The position numbers and the translations under genes were made by a program. The notes under the pieces were generated by a model. It worked only from the letters and a program-made list of their open reading frames with translations, had not been told where the DNA came from and did no database searches. A stretch of 59,727 nucleotides of DNA. It comes from Gnetum montanum. Lineage: Eukaryota > Streptophyta > Gnetopsida > Gnetales > Gnetaceae. The DNA lies in contig MNCI01013872.1 of assembly GCA_015680685.1 (NCBI GenBank), positions 78,962 to 138,688 of the forward strand, written 5' to 3'. Shown here piece after piece: positions 1-9,557 of this stretch. Positions within the stretch are counted from its first letter, which is position 1. The number at the start of each line of letters is the position of its first letter.

Positions 1-83
1 ATTTTTGTTCACCTGCAGCTGTTTAAATCTAAACTCATTAATTCACTCATGGTTTTCTTGTCTCTTTGGAGTTGTGTTTGCAG

Positions 84-185
84 GATGATGCTCGGAAGTT
101 CTCGTACGAGAGTGCGTTTCATCATACGCAGCAAGATGAGGCAATGTCCATTGGTCCACCTAGCAAGACTAAATCGAATCGTTGA
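84..185 (+). CDS. Possible terminal exon of an unidentified gene (partial)
   Basis: A pyrimidine-rich stretch ending in TTTGCAG (77-83) is a good plant 3' splice site. From base 84 a frame runs 33 codons to TGA at 183-185, starting DDARKFSYESAF and ending PPSKTKSNR. The composition is richer in CpG than the transposons to the right, as expected of host coding DNA. The rest of the gene would lie left of the window. I do not recognise the protein. The minus strand is also open across this stretch, so the exon call rests on the splice site, the codon-like composition and the position of the stop. The next few hundred bases could be its 3' UTR. Confidence 0.35.
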   Translation, partial: DDARKFSYESAFHHTQQDEAMSIGPPSKTKSNR

Positions 186-1017
186 CCCGCACATTCCCAT
201 TTCTTGAAAACCCACTATCTGTTTACCAAATTATTGCACACTGCGAAACGTTACAGCAGTCGCAACACACAGAACACAATATTTGCGCATGAGTACAAGT
301 TCAAAAAAAAAACATTCCATGTAAAACCTGGTCACGAACGGGACCCTTGGCACTTCCCATATAAGCCCCAGGCGGGAAGGTATCAATCTTCAAAATGCGT
401 ACTCATGTCAAAAGTAGTCAAGAAACATCCTATCGCATGGCTTTGGCTCTTCGCTAACAGTTTCCCCAAAGAAGGGAGTTGTTCCTCCAAAGAATGCAAA
501 ACATCACCCCGTAGCTTTGGTAGTGACAACTATTTCTCTTGAAAAATCACCAAGAGCACTATTCCGCCAAAGCACGCACATCACATGCTTGAGTTCTGAG
601 TCTGCCGAAAGATGGCTATCGACAAGGAACGGCATGCCGCACACCTGAGCATCCCATTTTCCCAGCATGATCCCTCGGGCAGCCACCGATCCCCACGATC
701 CCTTCCCTCCTGCCAGTTACCAATCTCGCCCTTTCAATACCATTCACCATTGAACATGGTACGATGATGTCTGGTCAGGTGGCAAAGGACAGAGCTTTTG
801 TTAAGTTGCTTGTGGTGTTTTGCGCTTCTTTTTCGACGCTTCTCGGGTCGATTCCTCCAAGCGTCAACAAAGAGGGGCCAATGAAACACCACAAAAATCT
901 TTGAGTTTAGCATCTGTTTGACAAGAAGCAGATCCCCATGATCCACGGGCGACTTCGGCTACATTTGAAGTCACACAGGACAATTTTGAAAATCAAAACA
1001 TCTAATTCTCACCAAAG
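186..1017. other. Low-copy flanking DNA with weak minus-strand coding signal
   Basis: No recognisable gene. On the minus strand, 504-700 is open and reads like a globular peptide (it includes MLGKWDAQVCGMPFLVD) behind a possible acceptor TGGCAG. A second open stretch lies near 770-850 in another frame. Stops and frame changes separate these, so this could be a decayed gene or the 3' flank of the exon at 84-185. The plus-strand open frame 204-542 has no protein-like character. The stretch is not repeated elsewhere in the window. Confidence 0.25.
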
Positions 1018-1028
1018 TGTTGTGCCAG

Positions 1029-1510
1029 CGTGTACGCCCAGCGTATACGCCCAGTTTTAAACCGAGCTGTGCTAGCATCTACGCCCGACATCTATGCCCA
1101 GCGTCTACGCCCAGCATATACGCACGGCTCTCTTGTGTACACGCCCAAGTACGGCAGATGCACACGCTCGACGACAAGATCTCCAATGGAAACATGAAGA
1201 TTACACCGAAGAGCAAGGATTGAAGCAAGTAGACATCCTTCGGCGTATACGCCCGACGTATACGCCCAACATTCACTAGCGTATACGCCCAGCGTATACA
1301 CCCGACGCTCAGCATACACGCTTCACACGCACACTCAGCAGGTGCAACAGAAGTAAGAATTGAAGCAAGTCGACGTCCAGCATCCATCAGCGTATACTCC
1401 CCAGCGTATATGCCATCATCTGTCCAAGTCTACGCCCAGCGTATACGCCGGCCTGTTGTAATGTATACGCCCAGCGTATACCATGTTTCTAAATTGTAAC
1501 GCCCGGTCTA
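1029..1510. repeat. Degenerate 13-bp tandem repeat, GTATACGCCCAGC
   Basis: The unit GTATACGCCCAGC and close variants (GTCTACGCCCAGC, ATATACGC, GTATACGCCCGAC) occur more than a dozen times, in tandem or spaced by unique DNA. The core contains the palindrome GTATAC and a CpG in every unit. The open frames here on both strands are a by-product of the repeat (AYT/VYA-type translations) and are not genes. Confidence 0.85.
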
Positions 1511-1555
1511 TACGCCATGTGTCTCCCAGTTCGATTTTCCCGGTAACCCTACCCC

Positions 1556-1563
1556 TATAAATA
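1556..1563 (+). promoter_or_regulatory. TATA box of the putative LTR
   Basis: TATAAATA follows the end of the tandem-repeat block and is set in CCCC...GCCC. Its position about half way along the putative LTR suits a U3/R boundary with transcription to the right. There is no experimental support. Confidence 0.45.
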
Positions 1564-1847
1564 GCCCAGTTTTCCGCATTTACCAGGTCCGCAAAAATTT
1601 ACCAGAGTAGACCCAGAGCAATTACGCTGCAGAAACCCCCTTACGCTTCCGCTTACGCTGGAAGTCCTGTACGCTAAGCACAGTCCGCGCTCCGCCTACC
1701 ATGTCAACCGGCTACATCCCTCCGTCCACCGGGGCTTTACGTCTGCCTTGTGTCCCTACACAACTACGTTAGACCGGTGCACAACATTTTAACTCTATAA
1801 TCCACTGTTCACGCTTATTGCAAGTTCTTTTATAGTTTTATGTTAAT

Positions 1848-2100
1848 TTGGCCCACGCTTCATTTACGCCCGCTTACGTTTACGCTCCGTCTGCATCCAT
1901 GTACGCCCACTGTTTAGGTCATTTGCATCTGTTTATGCCCTTTGTACTTGTTTACGCTGTTTACGCCTATATACGCTTACGCTGGGCCTATCTCTGTTTA
2001 CGTTGTTCATGCTCGATGTTGTTTACGCCCCTCTATGCTTACACTGTCTGTGCCTGTTTCATTGTTTACGCTCTGTTTTACACATAACCCAGCGTATAAC
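1848..2100. repeat. Second short-repeat block, TTTACGCY type
   Basis: Units such as TTTACGCCC, CTTACGTTTACGCT, GTTTACGCTGTTTACGCC and GTTTACGCTCTG recur throughout. They look derived from the same ACGCCC core as the 1029-1510 block but in a TTTACGC context. The plus-strand open frames here are repeat translations. Confidence 0.6.
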
Positions 2101-2310
2101 ACTTCGGTGACGCTCGGGGAAGTCCTTGTTTGATCCGCGTGTGGACCATTCAAGGCACTCTGCCTTCGCCCACTCCAGCTCGCCCTCAAGCGGAGGCAGG
2201 GTCGACTGTACTTGTCCGCGGATCTTTCGGTGCCCGTAACGTTCCAGCCTCGCACCGACGATTTCGGTCGGCACAATGAGTTCTACAACCTCCTTTATGC
2301 CAAGATACAA
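2059..2310 (-). pseudogene. Minus-strand coding-like fragment of unknown origin
   Basis: On the minus strand 2310 to 2102 reads as a protein-like, charged segment (ELIVPTEIVGARLERYGHRK, then TLPPLEGELEWAKAECLEW). It is GC-rich and quite unlike the repeats beside it. The frame then runs into the putative LTR and stops at about 2059. There is no start codon in good context and no recognised domain. It may be a captured host exon or the end of an element ORF next to its LTR. I assign no function. Confidence 0.2.
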
Positions 2311-2458
2311 GCTAGACTACTAATACCACGCTTTGAATCTAATGCTAAGTATTAATTCAAAATCATATGCTAGGATGGGAAAAATACATCTAGTGTAGGG
2401 ATAGCTCTTCCAATTCTCTTGCTCCATCCTACATGTTATCTATCTTTTTGAGTTGATT

Positions 2459-3290
2459 TTGTTAGGGATGATTCTTGGATGTTTTGGCATGTTTGGTGTT
2501 TTTGGGTTATTTTGATGAGTTTAGGAGGTTCCAAGGTCTATGGGGACTTTTTGGGAGGCATTCAAAGGCTTCCAGCATGAAAACAAGCATTTTTATTTTT
2601 TACACCTTCAAGATAGATGCCTTTGCAAGAAGAAAGATGTCTTTCCTAAGGTGAAGATGTTTTCCAAAAATAGTATACATCTCTTTCAAAAGTAGGGCTT
2701 TCATAGTAGACATGCTAGCAACACCAAAGATGATCAAGATGCATGGGGAAGCTTCTAAAAACACTTGTTCTAATTTGGAAAATAGCCAAAGCAAGATAGA
2801 TATAGCCAAGGAAAAGATGTAAAGACTTGGAAAACATCTAAAGAACTTCAAGCTAAGTTGAGGAAAGGTCTCTAGGATTTTTACCTTTTGATTGATTATA
2901 AATATTGATGTAATTCACCATTTTTGAAAGAAGAGAGAGCATAACCTTGACCATGAGCAAGAGAGAAAGCTTGTGAGAATTTAAGGAGGAGAGCTTGTGC
3001 AAGAAGAGAGCTTGTGTAAGGAATTTGATAGAGAGGCAAGGAAGAGAACTTAAGGAAGATTAGGAGAATCTCTTATAAGTGTCTTATCTTGAGCTTGGGC
3101 TCCATTGTGAAATTGAGGATTGAGAGGGGATAACTGTGACCTCTAAGAACCTTGGAAGAGTTGCGAGTTAAGCTTGGATTCTCATCTTTACTATATTTTT
3201 ATATGTATTTTGAGAATTATCTTAATATAAGGGATATTTTCTCCATTTTATTATGTTTTTATTATTTTCTAAGGTAGATCTACTTGGAAG
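2459..3290 (+). mobile_element. LTR-like 5' region of the decayed gypsy element
   Basis: The stretch starts TGTTAGGGATG and carries TATAAATA at 2897-2904, followed by purine-rich leader sequence with repeated GAGAGCTTGTG-type motifs and then gag-like coding sequence. That order fits U3-R-U5 of a 5' LTR. I found no matching 3' LTR in the window and no clear primer-binding site, so the right boundary is approximate. Bases 2311-2458 hold nothing I recognise. Confidence 0.3.
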
Positions 3291-5400
3291 TTGTGGATTA
3301 GGTCCTATTGGGATATATCAAGGTGCAACCCCTACATCAACATCTCATCTCTTTATGACCAAATCCTCCTCACTAACTTTTATGTACAAATTCCCATAAA
3401 ACTCATAGAGGTTGATGAGTTTGGTGAGGGAATTAACTTAGAGGATCACCAAGAAAAGGAAGATGAGTTTGAGGCTGAACAGGAGCCAAACACCTTCATT
3501 GGAATTCTTTTCCAATATTTCGTTCCCCAAACAACCGCACCCAACTCCATGTCTCTTAGCTCATCGATGAGACAATTCCCTTCGTCTAACTCTCCTCCTA
3601 TTCATCCTACCACATTTAGGTCCACACCCATTATTTTCACATACCAAACACAACTTGTGTCTTAGTCCACCTCCTTGTTCTCATTAATACCCTTTTCCAC
3701 ATAACCTTACTCTATTCACCCAACATCGGTGATGTCTACCTCATCATCGTCTTTTTTCATACTAGTGGGACCCTCATTGGGACCCCAAGTAACACAAGCC
3801 TCTCATACTTCTTTCATCCCCTTTGTGCCTTAAGTTCCAGCACAAACATCCTTGTCCTTGTTTAGCCCACCTATGACCACCATAACCTAGCCTCTCCCTT
3901 CAATATTGCAACTTATCATGAGGTTACAAGCCTCTCAAATCCCTCCTCAACCATCGACACATGCACCAAATCCCACAAGAATGCCCCAAGACTTGGATCA
4001 AGGCTTCCAAATGATCCAAGACTTCAATGAAGAGCTACGAAAACTCAAGACCAATACAACTCAGATGGTCAAGGTTCTAGATTTCTACCAAGATGATCCT
4101 ATAAGCTCAACAGTGCCTCATATATCCTTTCCAGCAAATTTTTCTATTTTAAATTTCACCAAATACAATGGTGAAGGAAATTCCAATGCACATCTAGTAA
4201 CCATTTGATCTAAGTGCCTCTTTTTATAAGCTTAGCCTCACTTAATATTACAGATTTTCCCCATGTCCCTCAAGGGAAAGGCCTTAGATTAGTATTAAAT
4301 CTTACCTAGGGGTTCTATCTCTTACATTGAAAACTTAATAAACCAATTTTTCAACTGCTTAAGATACAACTTGAAGTTGGACACCACATTAGATCAACTA
4401 ATGATGGTGCCACTAGAACTAGTTAAAAGGTTCATTCAAAGGTTGAACTCAACACTTAACGAAATTCCAAAGCCTATTGCTGAAACTCACCTCTTGGACA
4501 TCTTTAAGAGAGTAGTAAATAACTTTATCAACTCAAAGGTTCACTAACTAGAGACTTGGTCACTAATCCAAGCCTTCTCACAAACTAAGAACATCGAGAA
4601 AGTAGCTAAGGCAAGCAAAGATCTAGCCTATGTAGCCTATAAAGGCCAACATGCAAGAAGGGATAGGAATAAGCCCAAGTAAGAACATACAACCATGGAT
4701 ATAGTAACAAAAGAGTTAAAAAAAAGAAAAGGTAGGGATCACCACCACACAACACATCCCAAGACTCATCGTAACCATTCACTTCCTACATGCCAAATCA
4801 ACCAAGACCAAACTTTGGGCAAAAGGATAGGTCTAAGTACATAAGGTTGCTTATGAAGCTCTCTGAGCTTCTATAATAGTTACTTAAATACAACCATATA
4901 CAACATAAGAAACTATCTGAAGAAGCTCATAAGAGGCACGATCATCTTTGCAGCATAGCTAGAGACCCAACGATAGCTATTGAAGACAATCCTAAGCTAC
5001 CAAAGTACCTCAAACTAGATAGGTATTATCATTATCATGAAATGGCTAGTCATGACACTAATTGTTTCCTAGCATTAAAAGATGATCTTCAAAAGATGAT
5101 AGATTGTGGAGAGTTTGTATTGAGTGAACCCAACTCTCTAAGAACCAACAACAACTTCTATACTGTAGCTTCATTCATGGAAACCAAATTGTCTAATCCT
5201 CCTAGGAAATCATTTGTCATCAAAGTACCATTGCAACTCCAAAACAAAAAGCCTAAAGAGCCTTTCATAATATGGGTACCGCCTCCTATGGCCCCTAAGA
5301 ACCCTTTCATCATATGGGTCCCACCTTCAGTAGCATCAACATCACAACCAAGATCACGACTTGCTAATCCTTCAAAGCCTAGGAAACCCTTTTTTATCTA
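3291..5400 (+). pseudogene. gag: Ty3/gypsy gag, plus strand, multiply interrupted
   Basis: A proline/serine-rich lead (3291-3900) is followed by the capsid-type core. FTKYNGEGNSNAHL (about 4150-4200) matches the family motif that introduces retrotransposon gag (F..Y.G..dP..HL). MSLKGKALD with a following Y-rich strand (about 4263-4300), and a leucine/lysine helix region to about 4690, match the rest of the domain. Around 5030-5110 the sequence HDTNCFLALKDDLQKMI corresponds to the GH-T-x-C-x-LKDEI motif after gag in plant Tat-like elements, with the first Cys/His positions partly lost. Stops and frame changes occur throughout. The gag frame leads into the protease relic at 5969. Confidence 0.7.
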
Positions 5401-5968
5401 GGTCCCTTCACTTCAAGTAAGACAATAACAACCCATGACCAAAGTACACCTATAGTGGTCCATAGCTCAAAGGTTAGCAAGAAGCCATCATTACAACAAC
5501 ATCAACATTAACTTATTTCCAAACCAACAATAAAGCCCTCTAAAGGTGGCCAATAACAAAATTCTTCGAACCAAGCTATACCAAGATCAACTACACCCAT
5601 GGACAAGGGTCTCAAGGTACATGGACCAAAACCAAAGTTACAAACCTAAGAAAAGATGGAAGAGATTAATACCACTAAGGCTAAAAGGTTGCATGCTGAG
5701 GAGAAGAGTTTCCTTGCAATAATGGACCAAGTTAAATGATCCCTAAAACAAAAGAACACATTGCTAAACTTGTATGATCTTGTCATGACATCTTCTGCAC
5801 ATAGGAACATACTAGTTCAAGTGTTGACCTCTATCCCTGTAAGCATAGACATGCCCACCAACAGAGAATTGATTCACTATATCATTGAGCAAACTTCACT
5901 TAGAGAAAATGGGCATCAATCCATGCACAACTTCCATGATAGTGAAGTAAAGATTGACTCTTAAAATG

Positions 5969-6357
5969 AAGAAGTTCTATCTACTCCTCTCCTTATCACC
6001 ATACATGTTGGTAGATATAAGGTACATTGTGTTCATGTAGATGATGGAATGGTAACTAATGTGTTACCATATTCTCTTATTGATGATTTAGGCTTAACCA
6101 AGAATATCCAAGAGACCACTACCTTAGCACTCAAGTCATTTAATGGCTTATGGGTAGTAGTGCGACATTCCATCTCCTTGGATTTCATGGCCGGTGAGCA
6201 ATTTTCCACATTTGCTAACTTTCTAGTAGTCTAAGAGACATCTAGTTTCAACTTGATCTTAGGAAGATCATGGTTAGCAAAGCTTTATGCAATCTCATCC
6301 CCTATACATCAAGATATTCACTTTCCCTACAAGGGAGGGGAAATTGTAATCCATAAA
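5969..6357 (+). pseudogene. Gypsy retroviral-type aspartic protease relic
   Basis: Plus strand. The beta-strand leading to the active site reads HCVHVDDGMVTNVLP, where family members have V-D-G/T-G-S-x-x-N-x-L-P; the catalytic D-[ST]-G triad is no longer canonical. The flap and C-terminal half follow, ending in LILGRSWLAKLYAISSPIHQ, a typical plant Tat-like protease signature (LLGR.W......P...HQ). An in-frame stop (TAA near 6232) separates the two halves. It follows the gag relic on the same strand. No reverse transcriptase or integrase follows before 7300, so the 3' part of the element is missing. Confidence 0.6.
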
Positions 6358-7322
6358 AAAAATATTACATTTGCACTTCCAAATATGAAAAAAAAGTAAC
6401 ATTCCAAAGAAATCTTAAATTCATGAAAGTAATAGGCAAAAAGAAAAAAAAAGAGATCATCTTGAGATAGGTGAAAATTTGAAATAACATTGTATGCCAA
6501 GATCCAAGTGTGCTAAGCAAAAGGACATTGTCAAAAGACATGAACCCCAAACTATTCAAGACATTTTCCAATGGGTAAACCTTGGTGAAAAAGACACTAA
6601 ACAAATTATTGCATTTTAGGTAGAGCAAAAATTTTTTATATCATCTTGAAGGTAGATAACCAAAATAATTTTTTTTCTTAGAAAAACCTATTTAGTTATA
6701 ACATGTGAAACCATTTGAAATGTTGTAGATACCTTACATAGTCTATGTAAAGTCAAAGTCAATGTCTCCATGGGGAATCTTTTGATTATTTATTGTGTAC
6801 AAGTAATGATGACATCATGGGAAGCTATCACCCTCATTGTGTGCAATCTCTAGTAAATTGGGCCCCATGCTTGGAGGCTTAGATCATAGCCAACCATTTG
6901 CAATGGTGGCATTAATTATAATTTATATGCAACCGAGGATAGAATTTAGAGCACGCCTAGGTAAAATGAATTCAAAATAAAAGTTGCATTTCTAATAACA
7001 TTTGTTCTCTAGAATAGATTCAAACTAAACATTATCTTTTTAATAAAACACATTTTTACCTATTGGTAAATGATGTCCATTTCTATTGATATCTATAACA
7101 GATACAAACAGGTAATGATATCAATTTCTATCTTTACAAAGGATATTAATCTAGTTCACCTCAATTCATAAATAATATGGAGATGTAACACATGGTAAAC
7201 TGATCCATGTGGGTTCATAAATATACCAATTCCCATTATGATATCTTAACTACGCCCAATAACAAGAGTAGTTCTAAGTACATATATTTAAATAATAAGA
7301 AAAATGTTGTAGTATATATATA
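6358..7322. other. AT-rich interval without recognisable genes
   Basis: Nearly a kilobase with frequent stops in all frames. It starts with A-rich tracts beyond the protease relic. The only longer frame (6365-6628, minus) is a low-complexity antisense of those A-rich tracts. It is not repeated in the second copy of the segmental duplication, which begins at the fold-back element to its right. Confidence 0.5.
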
Positions 7323-7456
7323 TATATATCTTGTTACCTCATCCAGTAGTCAAGCTTAGTTAAAATCATCTTAGCCAGTTGATATATATATATATATCAA
7401 CTGGCTAAGATGATTTTAACTAAGCTTGACTACTGGATGAGGTAACAAGATATATA
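7323..7456. repeat. Perfect 134-bp palindrome (67-bp arms)
   Basis: Bases 7323-7389 and 7390-7456 are exact reverse complements by eye, centred on an alternating AT run, with no loop beyond the AT centre. The arm sequence (core CTCATCCAGTAGTCAAGC) is also the outer part of the adjacent fold-back element. The palindrome is therefore formed by an extra inverted copy of a fold-back end. Confidence 0.95.
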
Positions 7457-7717
7457 AAAATGGAATCACTCATCCCTCCTTTGTTTTTCTACCACTTACC
7501 CAATTTAGTTTTCCCTCTCGATCAAGTTTCTTATGTCTTTGTTTGTTAAATTCCATGAACAAATAAAGACATAACAAACTTGACCAAGAGGGAAAACTAA
7601 ATTGGATAAGTGGTAGAGAAACAAAGGAGGGATGAGTGATTCCATTTTTAGTTATCTTGTGATCTCACCTAGTAGTCAGACTTGGTTAAAATCATCTCAG
7701 CCAATTAATAGAGATAT
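7390..7717. mobile_element. Fold-back MITE-like element with about 160-bp inverted arms
   Basis: The left arm (7390-7551) and right arm (7552-7717) are imperfect reverse complements over almost their full length. Both contain the core ATCACTCATCC / GGGATGAGTGAT and end at CAACTGGCTAAGATGA-like termini in AT-rich DNA. There is no coding capacity. The arms differ at scattered positions, so the element is not new. Only a right half-arm survives at 42175-42352, exactly where the second copy of the segmental duplication starts. The DNA-transposon superfamily cannot be assigned because the target duplication is obscured by flanking TA repeats. Confidence 0.7.
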
Positions 7718-7879
7718 ATCTAAGCTAGTGAAGTGGTTTCATGGGAAATGAGTAGAATTTAATTTTTTTTAAGTTTATATGTTATCAATTATCATTATAA
7801 AAGATAATTATAAATGTTCAAGTTGTTAAAATATTAATAGAACTATTTAAATAAGATCACTATTTGCATTCCAAAGGTG

Positions 7880-8322
7880 TTTCAACCTTCCCAAGCCCAA
7901 ATATGGACATGGAGTACCTTTTCCCACTTGGGAAGTAAGGCAATAAAAACTTTTGAAGCATTTTTTTAGCTCCAAAAAGCTAAAATATGCAAGATTTCTT
8001 TATAGGTACCTATTCCAATGCTGAAACTAGAATGAATGGTTGTTATGTTAATGTTAAATGTCATGGCTCCTATGGATGCCATGACAAGTTAAGCATTATG
8101 TTTTTCATGGTAGTATTTCATGAAAGCATTACGAAGAATGCCTATGAGAAATGACTTTCCCATATGAGCTGATCCCTATATAATCATTTGTAGAGGAGAA
8201 ACAACTTCATCTATTGACTGTGAAAACATCATGTGCCTTACAATTATATTGTAGCATTTCTTTTGCTTTGCATGTAGCTTATCAGAATCATAGACACTAT
8301 AGTTACAATCATTAACAATCAT
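7880..8322 (-). pseudogene. PIF1-like helicase fragment (copy A)
   Basis: On the minus strand the sequence matches the N-terminal part of PIF1-family helicases, as found in plant Helitrons and PIF1-like genes. A region corresponding to the K-x-x-Q-x-x-x-Y-x-x-I-V motif before the ATPase is followed by a Walker A relative, MIIQGSAHMGKSFLIG (family G-x-A-G-T-G-K-S). The conserved strand IGAMTFNINITTIHSSFSIG comes next (family PTGVAAFNIGG.TIHS). Stops break the frame, the Walker A glycine-threonine is replaced by His-Met, and all later helicase motifs are absent. The better preserved duplicate is at 42496-42955. Confidence 0.6.
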
Positions 8323-9212
8323 GGAGTGAGATGATTTATTGTTGGAAATAAAGCTTGTAGTGAACTTTGCAATTTCTTAATTCATATTGTAGACACTCTA
8401 TTTGGTTGGGCATAGAGACTACTTGTTGCTTATCAACTCTTTAACTATGGTTGAGTAGTAGCTTATTCTTTCGAATCCAACCTACACCTTGTATATGCTA
8501 CAAGTATCCTATGTGTCATTGATGATGAGAGATACTTTATTTATAATTTCAATTTTCATACTTTCAAAATTTGAAGCCAGTGCAAAGGAGTTGCATGGCT
8601 TTGCTAGAAAGCAAGCATCATCATTTCATTTTATACTATTGCAAAACATCATTAATTCAAATCGCATTACAAACATCACAGAGCCCTCCTCTCAAGTCTC
8701 ACCAAACCAAAGCAACAACAGTTGCCTATATACATTCAGTGAAGAAAAATGTGTGTACCTTGTCCATGCAGTGGCCATAGCAATCAATCAAACCATTTTT
8801 TCACATGATGATGATGATGATGATGTTGATCATGATATTACACAAGTTATTGTCCAAGTCGACCAGCACTACAAAACAACCAATGCACATACCCTTTGTT
8901 GCAGCCATAGAGGACCATTCCTAGCCACACCATGAATGAATGATGTTGTAATTATATTTTGTCTCTCATTTTAATTTTTGCATTTTTGCGAAATCACAAC
9001 TTGATTCTAAAAACTTGTTCCTTGGTTTTGCATTAATAAGGTTACGTTACCTCCATGAGCAAGTAGAGCCTAGGAAAGTTGATTATGAATTGGCTAGAGA
9101 AAAAAATGACGGTATTATGTTTTAATTATTGGTAATTTTTTCAAGGGAAAATGTTCTTTGTAAATGTTGAAAACCAAAGCATAAATATTTTCATGTAAAT
9201 GAGCCTCCAACA
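8323..9212. other. Interval between helicase relic and copia LTR
   Basis: This stretch has a close counterpart at 42956-43744. It contains the longest open frame in the window (8489-8935, plus, 148 codons), but the duplicate copy has indels and stops in that frame and the peptide has no recognisable domain, so I do not call it a gene. A short GAT microsatellite (8807-8823) gives an Asp run in that frame. It may be further decayed Helitron or PIF1-associated sequence. Confidence 0.4.
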
Positions 9213-9545
9213 TGATAAGAATTAACATGGAACAAAATAATAGGTGCAAGAATAGAGAAGCTATGAGGAGAAACAGAAATATTTTATTCCAATGTGGTAC
9301 ATCAAAGCTACTATCAAATGGTCTATTTATAATAGGCTAAGTCCACCAAACTTCAATTCTTTTTCTAACTGAACCTGGAGGTTAGAATTACATCATGATA
9401 ACCCATTAAACTTAAATTGATTCTTGTAATAGAAATAGGATTACCTCCCATTCTTTTCTAATGGAACCTAGTGGTTAGAATTACTAATAGACTTGACCAT
9501 AACTTAAATTGATTCTTGTAACAAAAGGAAGATTAATAACTAACA
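9213..9545 (-). repeat. 3' LTR of copia copy A
   Basis: 333 bp, matching 19963-20295 over its full length with scattered substitutions, and matching 43745-44077 in copy B. In element orientation it begins TGTTAGTTATTAATC directly after the purine tract and ends AATTCTTATCA. Confidence 0.93.
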
Positions 9546-9557
9546 TCCCCCTTAATC
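9546..9557 (-). promoter_or_regulatory. Polypurine tract of copia copy A
   Basis: On the minus strand GATTAAGGGGGA abuts the TGTT start of the 3' LTR, the expected site of plus-strand priming. The same purine tract precedes the LTR in copy B (44078-44089). Confidence 0.8.

Larger units (their letters stand above)
1018..2101. mobile_element. Putative LTR (solo or partial element) made of short tandem repeats
   Basis: The segment begins TGTTGTGCC and ends CGTATAACA, so its ends form the short inverted TGTT...AACA typical of LTRs. Inside are a repeat-rich U3-like part (1029-1500), a TATAAATA box at 1556-1563, and a transcribed-region-like part with a second repeat variant. No target duplication is visible (CAAAG to the left, CTTCG to the right), and no tRNA primer site follows, so a solo or truncated LTR or a misjudged boundary are all possible. 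It is clearly richer in GC than the gypsy relic to its right. Confidence 0.4.

Noticed and set aside
204-542. 112-codon plus-strand frame
   Set aside because: Composition is not protein-like, it follows directly on a possible stop codon and 3' UTR, and there is no recognisable motif.
1017-1387. Overlapping open frames on both strands of the GTATACGCCC block
   Set aside because: They are repeat translations: several frames are open at once because the unit lacks stops.
7300-7400. AT dinucleotide runs as a microsatellite locus
   Set aside because: They are the centre and edge of the palindrome and fold-back element, not an independent repeat.
8489-8935. 148-codon plus-strand open frame
   Set aside because: The duplicate at 43100-43480 has indels and stops in this frame, the peptide shows no domain, part of it is a GAT microsatellite, and it lies on the strand opposite the helicase relic.
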